Below are positions 8,857 through 17,775 of a stretch of 64,000 nt of DNA, piece by piece. The DNA is from Oscillospiraceae bacterium. GTDB taxonomy: Bacteria; Bacillota; Clostridia; Oscillospirales; Ruminococcaceae. The stretch is from NCBI GenBank assembly GCA_024684395.1, contig JAIKWY010000044.1, positions 99,044 through 163,043 of the forward strand, written 5' to 3'. Made by a program: the position numbers and the translations under genes. Every line of letters starts with the position of its first letter. Positions within the stretch are counted from its first letter, which is position 1. Below the pieces are notes generated by a model. The model did no database searches. It saw only the letters and a list, made by a program, of their open reading frames with translations, and was not told where the DNA came from.

Positions 8857-10797
8857 TTACTCCACCGGCAGGTCGATCAGCTCAACCACTGCCTTGAGGA
8901 TGTTCAGGGAATCGGTCTCGTCGAGCTTGCCGTTGTTGTCTACATCGGCATTTCTTCTGCCCTGGTCAGAGATCGGGTCATTGACCAGAAGGTTCTTGTT
9001 CAGACAGATGACATCCAGGATGCTCAGAACGCCGTCACCGTCCACATCGCCGTAGATCGTCACGCCGAGCTCCGTCGGCTCCTCGGTCGGCTCCTGAGTA
9101 GGCACCTGTGTCGGCTCCTGCGTGGGTTCCTGCGTGGGCTCCTCCGTCGGTTCCTGGGTAGGCTCCTGGGTAGGTTCCTGCGTGGGCTCCTGTGTCGGTT
9201 CCTGCGTAGGCTCGGTCGGATCCTCCTCGCCGCTGTCGATCACGGATACTTCCTTGTCAAATACGAGCGTGATGGAATCAAGATCAGCCGTTGCAGCGCC
9301 GTCTGCCCACCACTGCTGGATCTGGAGGTATCTCATGACCATGTCATAGTTATACTCGCCGCTCTCGTCATCCGCCACGCCGTCAAACGGTACGGATGCA
9401 GAGCCGGAGGAGGTCAAAGAGACCTTCTCAGCGCTCCATACTGCGGAACTGCCGCCGTTACGGTATGCCTCAAAGCCCAGACCATAGCCGACATAATCGC
9501 CGCCGGTCACCTTGCCGTTGAGGATGATGGAGGTCAGCTTTGCGCCCTGTGCGCCGTAGGGAGAGAGGTCAACCATGTAATACGAACTCCCGTCGCTGGT
9601 CTCTACCGGAACATCGGAGAACTTCAGAGTCACACGGTTCTTGGTCGTGAAGCTCGGACCGTCGCCGGAACCGCCGGAGACCTCGTTGATGATCTTGCCG
9701 ACTTCCGCATCGAACCATTTGAGGTTGTCTCTGTCGTAATAGGTCAGGTCGCCGTGGCCGCTGTCGTCCCAGAGGAATGCAGCGATACCGCTGGTGTTCA
9801 TGGCCGTGGTGTCTACGGTCTTGATGAACTTGTGGATGGAATCCACATCCTTGTTGAACTTGCCTGCATTGGCAACGCCGGACTCGCCGAGGATAACGGC
9901 AATACCCTTATCCACAAAGGTGGATTTCATTGTGGAAAAGTCATTGTAAACAGCGTTGATGTCCGCGCTGGTGCCCCAGTCTGCACGATAGCCCCAGGAA
10001 GCGTCAGGGGGTGCCACACAGAAGGTGGACGGACGGTAGTAGTGGATGGATACGGCAAGCATCGGATCATCCGGCACCTTGAACTTGGAGGAGCAGGTCT
10101 GATCGAGGTCGGTGTTCGCACCCGCCAGGAGCAGCAGACGCTTGCTGTTGTTGCCGCCGGTGCTGCGGATGTTCTTGACGAACTCTGCATTCAGCGTGTT
10201 GACGATGTTGTAGTCATTGTCGGTGTAGCCGTAGGGATTGTCCCAGCCGACTTCGTTCATGTCCTCGAAGATGAGGTGCTCGTCATAGTCCTTGAAGTAG
10301 TTGGCGATCTCCTTCCACATCGTGTTGAACTGCGGGATGGCATCGAGACCCTTGTTCAGCCAGAGGCTCTTACCGGACTCCCAGTCCCAGTGCATGTTGA
10401 TGATGACATACATGTCCTGCTCACGGGCATAGTCCACAACGGTCTTGATGCGTGCGAGATAGTCATCCTCAATGTCGAAGGTGTTCTCGTCGGTGTGCTG
10501 GTACCAGGTGATCGGGATGCGCACGGAGCTGATGCCCTCTGCCTTCAGCGCAGCGAACAGATCTTTCGAGGGCATATCGTTGCCCCAGCCCGTCCATGTC
10601 TCCTTCGTCCATGTCACGTTCCATGCATCGAAGGTGTTGCCGAGGTTCCAGCCGAGACCCATCTCATCGACGATCTGGATGGCGGTCTTGTCCGCAGCGG
10701 TCGCCGTGGACAGAGAAGAAGTGAGGCTGCTTGCTGCCATAGAGAGTGACATCACACCCGCCGTGGCAATAGAAATGATTTTTTTTGCTGTAAACAT
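8857..10797 (-). CDS. GH5-family endoglucanase with CBM-like module, PTQE-repeat linker and C-terminal type I dockerin
   Basis: Signal peptide; LGWNLGNTFDAW, SVRIPITWYQHT, HLIFEDMNEVGWDNP, AVILGESGV; linker (PTQE)n; dockerin GDVDGDGVLSILDVICLNKNLL...NADVDNNGKLDETDSLNILKAVV. Confidence 0.9.
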   Translation of the reverse strand: MFTAKKIISIATAGVMSLSMAASSLTSSLSTATAADKTAIQIVDEMGLGWNLGNTFDAWNVTWTKETWTGWGNDMPSKDLFAALKAEGISSVRIPITWYQHTDENTFDIEDDYLARIKTVVDYAREQDMYVIINMHWDWESGKSLWLNKGLDAIPQFNTMWKEIANYFKDYDEHLIFEDMNEVGWDNPYGYTDNDYNIVNTLNAEFVKNIRSTGGNNSKRLLLLAGANTDLDQTCSSKFKVPDDPMLAVSIHYYRPSTFCVAPPDASWGYRADWGTSADINAVYNDFSTMKSTFVDKGIAVILGESGVANAGKFNKDVDSIHKFIKTVDTTAMNTSGIAAFLWDDSGHGDLTYYDRDNLKWFDAEVGKIINEVSGGSGDGPSFTTKNRVTLKFSDVPVETSDGSSYYMVDLSPYGAQGAKLTSIILNGKVTGGDYVGYGLGFEAYRNGGSSAVWSAEKVSLTSSGSASVPFDGVADDESGEYNYDMVMRYLQIQQWWADGAATADLDSITLVFDKEVSVIDSGEEDPTEPTQEPTQEPTQEPTQEPTQEPTEEPTQEPTQEPTQVPTQEPTEEPTELGVTIYGDVDGDGVLSILDVICLNKNLLVNDPISDQGRRNADVDNNGKLDETDSLNILKAVVELIDLPVE

Positions 10798-10833
10798 CGC
10801 AAATCTTCCTTTCTGTAGTTTCTTTCCATCTTT

Positions 10834-10862
10834 ACTATATCATATTCCATAATATTTGTCAA
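10834..10862 (-). promoter_or_regulatory. SigA-type promoter for the cellulase gene
   Basis: Minus strand TTGACA-N17-TATAGT. Confidence 0.7.
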
Positions 10863-10978
10863 GAAGATTTGTGAAAAAATATGCATGAATTTTCAGAAAG
10901 AAATCCGCCAAAATCCGGTGTGTTATACAGAAAGCAGGTAAAAAATTACAGCAATTCTACAAAAAATCGTGAAATAGC

Positions 10979-11007
10979 TTGTATCAGGTGAAGAAGTGTG
11001 CTATAAT
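10979..11007 (+). promoter_or_regulatory. SigA-type promoter for malQ-glgP
   Basis: TTGTAT-N17-TATAAT upstream of malQ. Confidence 0.65.
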
Positions 11008-11116
11008 ATAGGTGTATGGTCTGCCGGGAAAGTCCCCGAAACGCCCGTCAGACTGACTGCATTTTATGCAATATTACCGTATCGCCAGAAAAGATACGGA
11101 CGATCAGGAGGCAAGC

Positions 11117-12805
11117 ATGAGAAAAAGTGGCATACTACTTCATATTTCCAGTCTTCCGTCCCGCTACGGCATCGGCAGGATGGGAAAGGCAGCCTATGAC
11201 TTTGTGGACTTTCTGCACATGAGCGAAACAGCCTGCTGGCAGATCCTCCCCCTTTCCCCGACGAGCTACGGCGATTCACCCTACCAGAGCTTCTCTGTCT
11301 ATGCCGGGAACCCGTACTTCATCGACTTCGTAAAACTCGAATCCCAGGGGCTTCTGACCCGTGAGGATTACGCCTCCATGCTCTGGCAGCGTGATGCGGA
11401 AGCGATCGACTATGAGCTGCTGTACCGCAGCAACATCACCGTCCTGCGCAGAGCCTATGCCCGCTTCAAAGAAAAGCCCATGCGCGGCTTCACCGCCTTC
11501 AAGAACGCCAACAAGCACTGGCTCAAGGACTATGCCCTGTTCATGGCACTCAAATCCGAGCACGGCGGCAAGGCGTGGTACGAGTGGGAAAAGCCCCTTG
11601 CCATGCGTGAAAAGAAGGCTGTGGAGGAAGCCGAGACCCGTCTGAAAGACGAAATCGAGCTCTACAGCTTCATCCAGTTCATCTTCTCCCGCCAGTGGAG
11701 CGAGCTGAAAAAATATGCCAATGACAAGCACATCGAGATCATCGGCGACATGCCGATCTACGTCTCCTACGACAGCGCCGATGTCTGGTGCTCGCCGGAG
11801 CTCTTTGCCCTCGACAAGGAGAAAAAGCCCATCGAGGTGGCAGGCTGCCCGCCGGACTGCTTTGCCCCCAAGGGACAGCTCTGGGGCAATCCGCTCTATG
11901 ACTGGGACTACCACAAGAAGACCGGCTATGCCTGGTGGATCTCCCGCCTGAGCTATGCCGCATCGCTCTACGACATCATCCGGATCGACCATTTCCGGGG
12001 CTTCGAGAGCTATTACACCATCCCCTTCGGCAACAAGGACGCCGTCAAGGGCAAGTGGCGCAAGGGTCCGAACAAGGCGCTGTTCACCGCCGCCAATAAA
12101 GCTCTCGGCAAGCTGAACATCATCGCCGAGGATCTTGGCTTCATCACGCCGGGCGTGCGCAAGATGCTCGATGCCGTGGGTTATCCGGGCATGAAGGTGC
12201 TGCAATTCGGCTTCTCCGGACCCGATAACGAGCACCTCCCGATGAATTTCAGGACCTCCAACATGGTCGCCTACACCGGCACCCACGACAACGAAACGCT
12301 CCGTGGCTGGCTGGCATCCGCCGACAAGAAGACGATCAAGTTCGCCAAGAACTATCTCCGCTGCAAGAAGCAGGAGATCCCGGACGAGATGGTCGCCGCC
12401 TGCTGGAGCAGCATCGCAGAGCTCGCCGTGGCACAGATGCAGGATTTCCTGCATGAAGACAAGTCCGCCCGTATGAACACGCCCTCCACCCTCGGCGGCA
12501 ACTGGATGTACCGCACCGAGACCGAGGACTTCACACCGGAGCTTGCCAAGGAGATCCGGAAGCTCAACCGCACCTACGGCAGAGCCGTTCAGGCAGAGAC
12601 CCCCGAGCCGGAAGAGACCGCTCCCGAGCCCGAGGAAAAGCCCGCAGCCCCGAAGCGCCGCAAAGCCGCTTCCGAGACTGTGACCGAAACAGCCGAAGCC
12701 CCCAAAAAGCCCCGTGAGCGCAGAAAAGCCGACACCCCGCCGGCAGAACCCAAGCCGAAGCGCCGCTACACCAGAAGAAAAACTGAGACAACGGAGGAAT
12801 CTTAA
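11117..12805 (+). CDS. malQ: 4-alpha-glucanotransferase with extended basic/proline-rich C-terminal tail
   Basis: SGILLHISSLPSRYGIGRMG, ILPLSPTSYGDSPYQSFSVYAGNPYFIDF, IIRIDHFRGFESYYTIP, IAEDLGFITPGVRKM, YTGTHDNETLRGW. RBS caggagg at 11105. Confidence 0.92.
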   Translation: MRKSGILLHISSLPSRYGIGRMGKAAYDFVDFLHMSETACWQILPLSPTSYGDSPYQSFSVYAGNPYFIDFVKLESQGLLTREDYASMLWQRDAEAIDYELLYRSNITVLRRAYARFKEKPMRGFTAFKNANKHWLKDYALFMALKSEHGGKAWYEWEKPLAMREKKAVEEAETRLKDEIELYSFIQFIFSRQWSELKKYANDKHIEIIGDMPIYVSYDSADVWCSPELFALDKEKKPIEVAGCPPDCFAPKGQLWGNPLYDWDYHKKTGYAWWISRLSYAASLYDIIRIDHFRGFESYYTIPFGNKDAVKGKWRKGPNKALFTAANKALGKLNIIAEDLGFITPGVRKMLDAVGYPGMKVLQFGFSGPDNEHLPMNFRTSNMVAYTGTHDNETLRGWLASADKKTIKFAKNYLRCKKQEIPDEMVAACWSSIAELAVAQMQDFLHEDKSARMNTPSTLGGNWMYRTETEDFTPELAKEIRKLNRTYGRAVQAETPEPEETAPEPEEKPAAPKRRKAASETVTETAEAPKKPRERRKADTPPAEPKPKRRYTRRKTETTEES

Positions 12806-15196
12806 ATGCTGAACTATACAAAGGAAACGTTTCTGAACTACCTCAAAGCCACGCTGCCGGAGAACTTTACCCCGCAGGTGCTGCACAATGCCATCGGTGA
12901 GATGGTCATGAGCCTGATGACCGAGGACTGGGAGGATTCCCGTGCCGCACACCGCAACACCCGCCATGCCTGCTATTTCTCGATGGAATTTCTCGTAGGC
13001 CGCAGCATCTTCAACAACCTCCTGTGCCTTGGCATCTATGACGAGGTGGAGAAGGCGCTCAACGACCTGGGCACCTCCCTGTCCGCCCTCGAAGAGATCG
13101 GCGATGCCGCACTCGGCAACGGCGGTCTGGGCAGACTTGCCGCCTGCTTCCTCGACAGCGCCGCAACCCTCGACCTGCCGCTCGACGGCTACGGCATCCG
13201 CTATAAATACGGTCTGTTCAAGCAGCAGATCAAGGACGGTTTCCAGTGCGAGACCGCCGATGACTGGACAAGATACGGCGATGCATGGAGCATCCGGAGA
13301 GACGAGGACACCGTGCTCGTCAAGTACAGCAACATGACCGTCAAGGCTGTCCCCTACGACATGCCCGTGATCGGCTACGGCACCAAGCACATCAGCACGC
13401 TGCGTCTCTGGCAGGCAGAGCCCCTGCAGGAGTTCGACTTCCACACCTTCAACCAGCAGAACTACCTCGAAGCCTGCGCCGAGCAGATCTATGCCGAGAA
13501 CATCTCCCGCTGCCTGTATCCGAATGACGATACCAACGAGGGCAAGAAGCTGAGATTGCAGCAGCAGTACTTCTTCTGCTCCGCATCCCTCCAGGATCTG
13601 CTGAAAAAGCACTTCGAGGACTACGGCACCTACGAGAACCTCGCCGAGGTACTCACCGTACAGCTCAACGACACGCATCCGGTCATCTCCATCCCGGAGC
13701 TGATCCGCCTGCTGATGAACGAGGGCATCGCTTTTGAAGATGCCGCAGAGACCGCCCGCAAGGTCTTCCGCTACACGAACCACACCATCATGGCAGAAGC
13801 GCTCGAAAAATGGTGGGCACCGCTCGTCAAGGAGCTGCTGCCGGAAGTCTACCAGATCATCCAGCGCCTGCATGAGATGCTCATCGCCGAGCTCTACGAA
13901 AAGGGCGCCGAGAAGGAAGAGATCCAGTCCATGCGCATCATCAAGGACAACATGATCCACATGGCGCACATGGCGATCTTCATGGGCAGCTACGTCAACG
14001 GTGTAGCCGAGATCCACACCCAGATCCTGAAGGATACCGCCCTTGCGGTATGGTACAAGTACTATCCCGAGCGCTTCCAGAACAAGACCAACGGCATCAC
14101 CCAGCGCCGCTGGCTGGCACTCTGCAACAGAGAGCTGTCCGCCCTCCTCACCGAGCTCCTCGGCTCCGATAAATGGACGACCAATCTCGACCTGCTCAAG
14201 GAGCTTGACAAGTACGCCGAGAGCGATACGGTCATGAAGCGCTTCATGGACATCAAGACCGAGAAGAAGCGCCAGCTCGTGGCGAACATCTTCGCAAGAG
14301 AGCCCGAGCGCTTCGAGAATGACGTACAGTGTACCGAGTTCTTCGATGCCGACAACGCCGTTTTCGACATCCAGATCAAGCGCCTGCATGAATACAAGCG
14401 CCAGCTCCTGAATGCCTTCTCGATCCTGTATCTCTACTACGGCATCAAGGACGGCTCCATCAACAAGGATGAGCTGCCGACCGTGACTTTTCTCTTCGGT
14501 GCAAAGGCTGCCCCGGGCTATAAGCGGGCAAAGGCGATCATCAAGTATATCAACGCCATCGCCGACATGATCGCAGCCGATCCCGAGGTCAATGACAAGA
14601 TCAAGGTCTTCTTCGTAGCAGACTACAATGTCTCCTATGCCGAAAAGCTCGTCGCTGCGGCAGACATCTCCGAGCAGATCTCGACCGCCGGCACAGAAGC
14701 ATCCGGCACCGGCAACATGAAGCTCATGCTCAACGGCGCCGTGACGCTCGGTACCTTTGACGGTGCAAATGTCGAGATCGTGCAGGAAGCCGGCGAGGAG
14801 AACAACTATATCTTCGGCGCAAGAGTCGAGGAGCTCAAGGAGATCGTACCGGAATACGACAGCCGCCGCCTGCTTGCCGAGAACGACAAGATCCGCAAGG
14901 TCGTGCAGACGCTCATGGACGGCACGTTCGGCGACAACGAGGACATTGCGGAGCTCTATGATGCCCTGACCGAGGGCGCAAGCTGGCACGCCCCGGATCA
15001 CTACTACGTGATCGGCGACCTCCAGAGCTACTGCGACAAGAAGCTCGAAGCCCTGAAGGACTACAAGGCTGACCGCCTTGCCTTCGCCCGCAAGCAGTGG
15101 CACAACATCTGCCACGCCGGCAAGTTCAGCTCCGACCGCACGATCGCACAGTACGCCGAGGAGATCTGGCAGATTCACCCCGTAACATTAGACTAA
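12806..15196 (+). CDS. glgP: Glycogen/maltodextrin phosphorylase
   Basis: RHACYFSMEFLVGRS, ALGNGGLGRLAACFLDSAATLDLPLDGYGIRYKYGLFKQ, pyridoxal site EASGTGNMKLMLNGAVTLGTFDGANVEI. Confidence 0.95.
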   Translation: MLNYTKETFLNYLKATLPENFTPQVLHNAIGEMVMSLMTEDWEDSRAAHRNTRHACYFSMEFLVGRSIFNNLLCLGIYDEVEKALNDLGTSLSALEEIGDAALGNGGLGRLAACFLDSAATLDLPLDGYGIRYKYGLFKQQIKDGFQCETADDWTRYGDAWSIRRDEDTVLVKYSNMTVKAVPYDMPVIGYGTKHISTLRLWQAEPLQEFDFHTFNQQNYLEACAEQIYAENISRCLYPNDDTNEGKKLRLQQQYFFCSASLQDLLKKHFEDYGTYENLAEVLTVQLNDTHPVISIPELIRLLMNEGIAFEDAAETARKVFRYTNHTIMAEALEKWWAPLVKELLPEVYQIIQRLHEMLIAELYEKGAEKEEIQSMRIIKDNMIHMAHMAIFMGSYVNGVAEIHTQILKDTALAVWYKYYPERFQNKTNGITQRRWLALCNRELSALLTELLGSDKWTTNLDLLKELDKYAESDTVMKRFMDIKTEKKRQLVANIFAREPERFENDVQCTEFFDADNAVFDIQIKRLHEYKRQLLNAFSILYLYYGIKDGSINKDELPTVTFLFGAKAAPGYKRAKAIIKYINAIADMIAADPEVNDKIKVFFVADYNVSYAEKLVAAADISEQISTAGTEASGTGNMKLMLNGAVTLGTFDGANVEIVQEAGEENNYIFGARVEELKEIVPEYDSRRLLAENDKIRKVVQTLMDGTFGDNEDIAELYDALTEGASWHAPDHYYVIGDLQSYCDKKLEALKDYKADRLAFARKQWHNICHAGKFSSDRTIAQYAEEIWQIHPVTLD

Positions 15197-15221
15197 CAAA
15201 TCACCCCAAAGATGCTTTTCC

Positions 15222-15311
15222 CCCGCTTTGTGCTACAAAGCGGGCGGGGTCTGGGGCAGCGCCCCAGTGGGGGCAAGGGGGCAAAGCCCCCTAAGCCGCC
15301 TGAAAGGCGGC
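15222..15311. repeat. GC-rich multi-palindrome intergenic element (family 2)
   Basis: CCCGCTTTGT-gct-ACAAAGCGGG; CTGGGGC-agc-GCCCCAG; AGGGGGC-aaa-GCCCCCT; GCCGCCT-gaa-AGGCGGC in succession. Confidence 0.75.
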
Positions 15312-15328
15312 AGAAAAGGAGAATATCC

Positions 15329-16795
15329 ATGAATTATGATGTTATTATCGCCGGTGCCGGTGCAGCGGGGCTGTATGCGGCGATCAATCTGCCGGCAGAT
15401 GCCAAGATCCTGCTGCTGACCAAGCGTGAGCTCGGGCTGTGCAATACGGCGCTTGCACAGGGCGGCATTGCCGGTGTCTACAATTCGCCGGAGGACAAGA
15501 CCAGCCTGCACGAGAACGATACCTATATCGCCGGCGGCTTCCAGAACAACCACAAGACCGTCCACATGCTCGTAGAAGAAGCCGCACAGGACATCGGCAG
15601 GATCATCGAGCTCGGCGTGGAATTCGACAAGATGGAGAACGGCGACTATCACCGCACCCTCGAGGGCGGACACAGCAGACGCCGCATCTTCCACCACAAG
15701 GATGCGACCGGCAAGGAGATCGCCGACAAGCTGCTCGCCTATGTCCAGACGCTCCCGAATGTGGAAGTCCGTGCCAACACGCTCCTCTGCGACGTGAAGA
15801 AGACCAAGACCGGTTTCTCGGCGCTTCTGCTGCATGACAATGCCTATGAAACGGCAAATTCCCACTATTTCATCATGGCGACCGGCGGCATCGGACGTGT
15901 GTATGAATTTACCACCAACTCCGCCATTGCGACCGGTGACGGCATCATGTTCGCCTATAACATGGGCGCCATGATCCGTGGTCTGAGCCTGATCCAGTTC
16001 CATCCGACCGCCTTCAACAACCGCCACACCCGTGAATGCTTCCTCATTTCCGAAGCTGTCCGTGGCGAGGGCGCCTATCTGCTCAACTGTGACGGCGAGC
16101 GCTTCATGCAGCGCTATGACGACCGCCTTGAACTGGCGCCCCGTGATGTGGTGTCCAATGCGATCGTGCTCGAAAGCCGCCGCACCGGGTCGGATGACTT
16201 CTACCTCGACATTTCCCACAAGGATCCCGAGGAGGTCAAGAACCGCTTCCCGATGATCTACAAGAACCTGCTCGACCAGGGCTATGACATGACAAAGGAC
16301 CGCATCCCGATCTACCCCTGCCAGCATTACCTGATGGGCGGCATCCAGGTCGATCCCCACTCCCGCACGAGAGTCCCCGGGCTCTATGCCTGCGGTGAAT
16401 GCTCCAACACAGGCGTCCACGGCAACAATCGTCTCGCCAGCAATTCCCTGCTCGAAGCGCTCGTCTTCTCCCGTCATGCGGCGGAGGACATCGCCAAGAA
16501 GATGCAGTACAACGGCGAGAAGCATTTTGAGGAGACGACCTTCGACCTCCACGAGGGTGCAGAGCCCGTCCCGCACGGCATCCGCACGAGCCTGCGCCAT
16601 ATCTTGCAGGAGAGCTATTTCGTCAAGCCCGATGCCGAAAAGATCCAGAGCAATTTCTCCAAGGTCTGCGAGATTTTGCACGACTTAGAGGACGGCAACT
16701 ACAAGATCAATTCCGACTATGTGGAGGCACGCTCCACCGCCACCATCGCATTCCTCATCCTGAATGAGGCAATGATCGAGGAGAAGGGAGTATAA
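15329..16795 (+). CDS. nadB: L-aspartate oxidase
   Basis: YDVIIAGAGAAGLYAAINL, LALAQGGIAGV-like NTALAQGGIAGVYN, RTLEGGHSRRRIFHHKDATG, YACGECSNTGVHGNNRLASNSLLEALVF. Confidence 0.93.
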   Translation: MNYDVIIAGAGAAGLYAAINLPADAKILLLTKRELGLCNTALAQGGIAGVYNSPEDKTSLHENDTYIAGGFQNNHKTVHMLVEEAAQDIGRIIELGVEFDKMENGDYHRTLEGGHSRRRIFHHKDATGKEIADKLLAYVQTLPNVEVRANTLLCDVKKTKTGFSALLLHDNAYETANSHYFIMATGGIGRVYEFTTNSAIATGDGIMFAYNMGAMIRGLSLIQFHPTAFNNRHTRECFLISEAVRGEGAYLLNCDGERFMQRYDDRLELAPRDVVSNAIVLESRRTGSDDFYLDISHKDPEEVKNRFPMIYKNLLDQGYDMTKDRIPIYPCQHYLMGGIQVDPHSRTRVPGLYACGECSNTGVHGNNRLASNSLLEALVFSRHAAEDIAKKMQYNGEKHFEETTFDLHEGAEPVPHGIRTSLRHILQESYFVKPDAEKIQSNFSKVCEILHDLEDGNYKINSDYVEARSTATIAFLILNEAMIEEKGV

Positions 16796-16796
16796 T

Positions 16797-17690
16797 ATGC
16801 AGCTTCTGCAAAGCTATGTAGACCAGATCATCAACACCGCCCTCGAGGAGGACATCCATTATGTCGATGTGACAACGGACTACCTCCTCCCCGATGGTCA
16901 TACCTCCTCGGCGTACTACATCGCCAAGGACAACGGCATCCTCTGCGGCATCGACATCGCCAAGCGTGTCTTTGAGATCGTCGGCGGCGGGGTGACCCCG
17001 CTTGCAGGTGCCTCCCAATGCGCCGGTGGCGCAAAGGTCGGCGGGGTAACATTCTCCGAATGCCTGACAGACGGCTCCGAGGTGAAGAAGGGCGACATCA
17101 TCGCCCGGATGGAGGGCGACACCAAGACCCTCCTGAAAGGCGAGCGCACCGCACTGAACATTTTACAGCACATGTCCGGCATCGCCACGGCGACCAATCG
17201 CTGTGTGGAGCTCGTACAGGGCACCAATGCGAAGATCACCGACACCCGCAAGACGCTGCCTGGACTGCGCCGTCTCCAGAAATATGCCGTGACAGTCGGC
17301 GGCGGCTATAACCATCGCTACAACCTCTCCGAGGGTGCCATGCTGAAGGACAATCACATTGATGTCTACGGCGGCATCACCCCGGCAGTGACCGCCCTCC
17401 GCAAGAAGATCGGTCATATGACCAAGATCGAGGTCGAGGTGCGCAATTTAGACGAATTACAGGAAGCCCTCGACGTCGGCTGCGAGATCATCATGCTCGA
17501 CAACATGAGCTGTGAGGACATGACCAAGGCGGTCGAGATCACCGCCGGCAGAGCCATGCTCGAAGCCTCCGGCAATATCACCTCCGCCAACATCGCACAG
17601 GTCGCCGCCACCGGCGTGGACATCATCTCCCTCGGCGCCCTGACCCACTCCGTCATCTGCTTCGATATTTCGATGCGGTTTGATAAGTAA
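16797..17690 (+). CDS. nadC: Nicotinate-nucleotide diphosphorylase (carboxylating)
   Basis: MEGDTKTLLKGERTALNILQHMSGIAT, DTRKTLPGLRRLQKYAVTVGGGYNHRYNLSEGAMLKDNHI, EASGNITSANIAQVAATGVDIISLGALTHS. Confidence 0.95.
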   Translation: MQLLQSYVDQIINTALEEDIHYVDVTTDYLLPDGHTSSAYYIAKDNGILCGIDIAKRVFEIVGGGVTPLAGASQCAGGAKVGGVTFSECLTDGSEVKKGDIIARMEGDTKTLLKGERTALNILQHMSGIATATNRCVELVQGTNAKITDTRKTLPGLRRLQKYAVTVGGGYNHRYNLSEGAMLKDNHIDVYGGITPAVTALRKKIGHMTKIEVEVRNLDELQEALDVGCEIIMLDNMSCEDMTKAVEITAGRAMLEASGNITSANIAQVAATGVDIISLGALTHSVICFDISMRFDK

Positions 17691-17694
17691 GCTT

Positions 17695-17713
17695 GCGGTC
17701 GCTTTGCGACCGC
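17695..17713 (+). terminator. Short hairpin downstream of nadC
   Basis: GCGGTCGC-ttt-GCGACCGC, 8-bp arms; no clear U tract. Confidence 0.4.
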
Positions 17714-17775
17714 TTAGGGGGGCGGCTCACCAGAAGACCTGCACATAAAATATAAACTAAATAAGGAGTAAGTTT

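Noticed and set aside
8716-10749. 677-aa plus-strand ORF antisense to the cellulase
   Set aside because: The minus strand encodes a complete GH5-dockerin protein with signal peptide and promoter; the antisense has no family signature.
11276-15178. 1300-aa minus-strand ORF antisense to malQ and glgP
   Set aside because: Plus-strand frames encode full-length, motif-rich MalQ and GlgP. The antisense ORF is a by-product of codon bias, has no recognisable domain, and starts and ends inside them.
15212-15328. N-terminal extension of NadB (MLFPRFVLQSGRGLGQ...)
   Set aside because: Translation of the family 2 palindromic repeat; a good RBS (aaaaggaga) precedes MNYDVIIAGAG at 15329.
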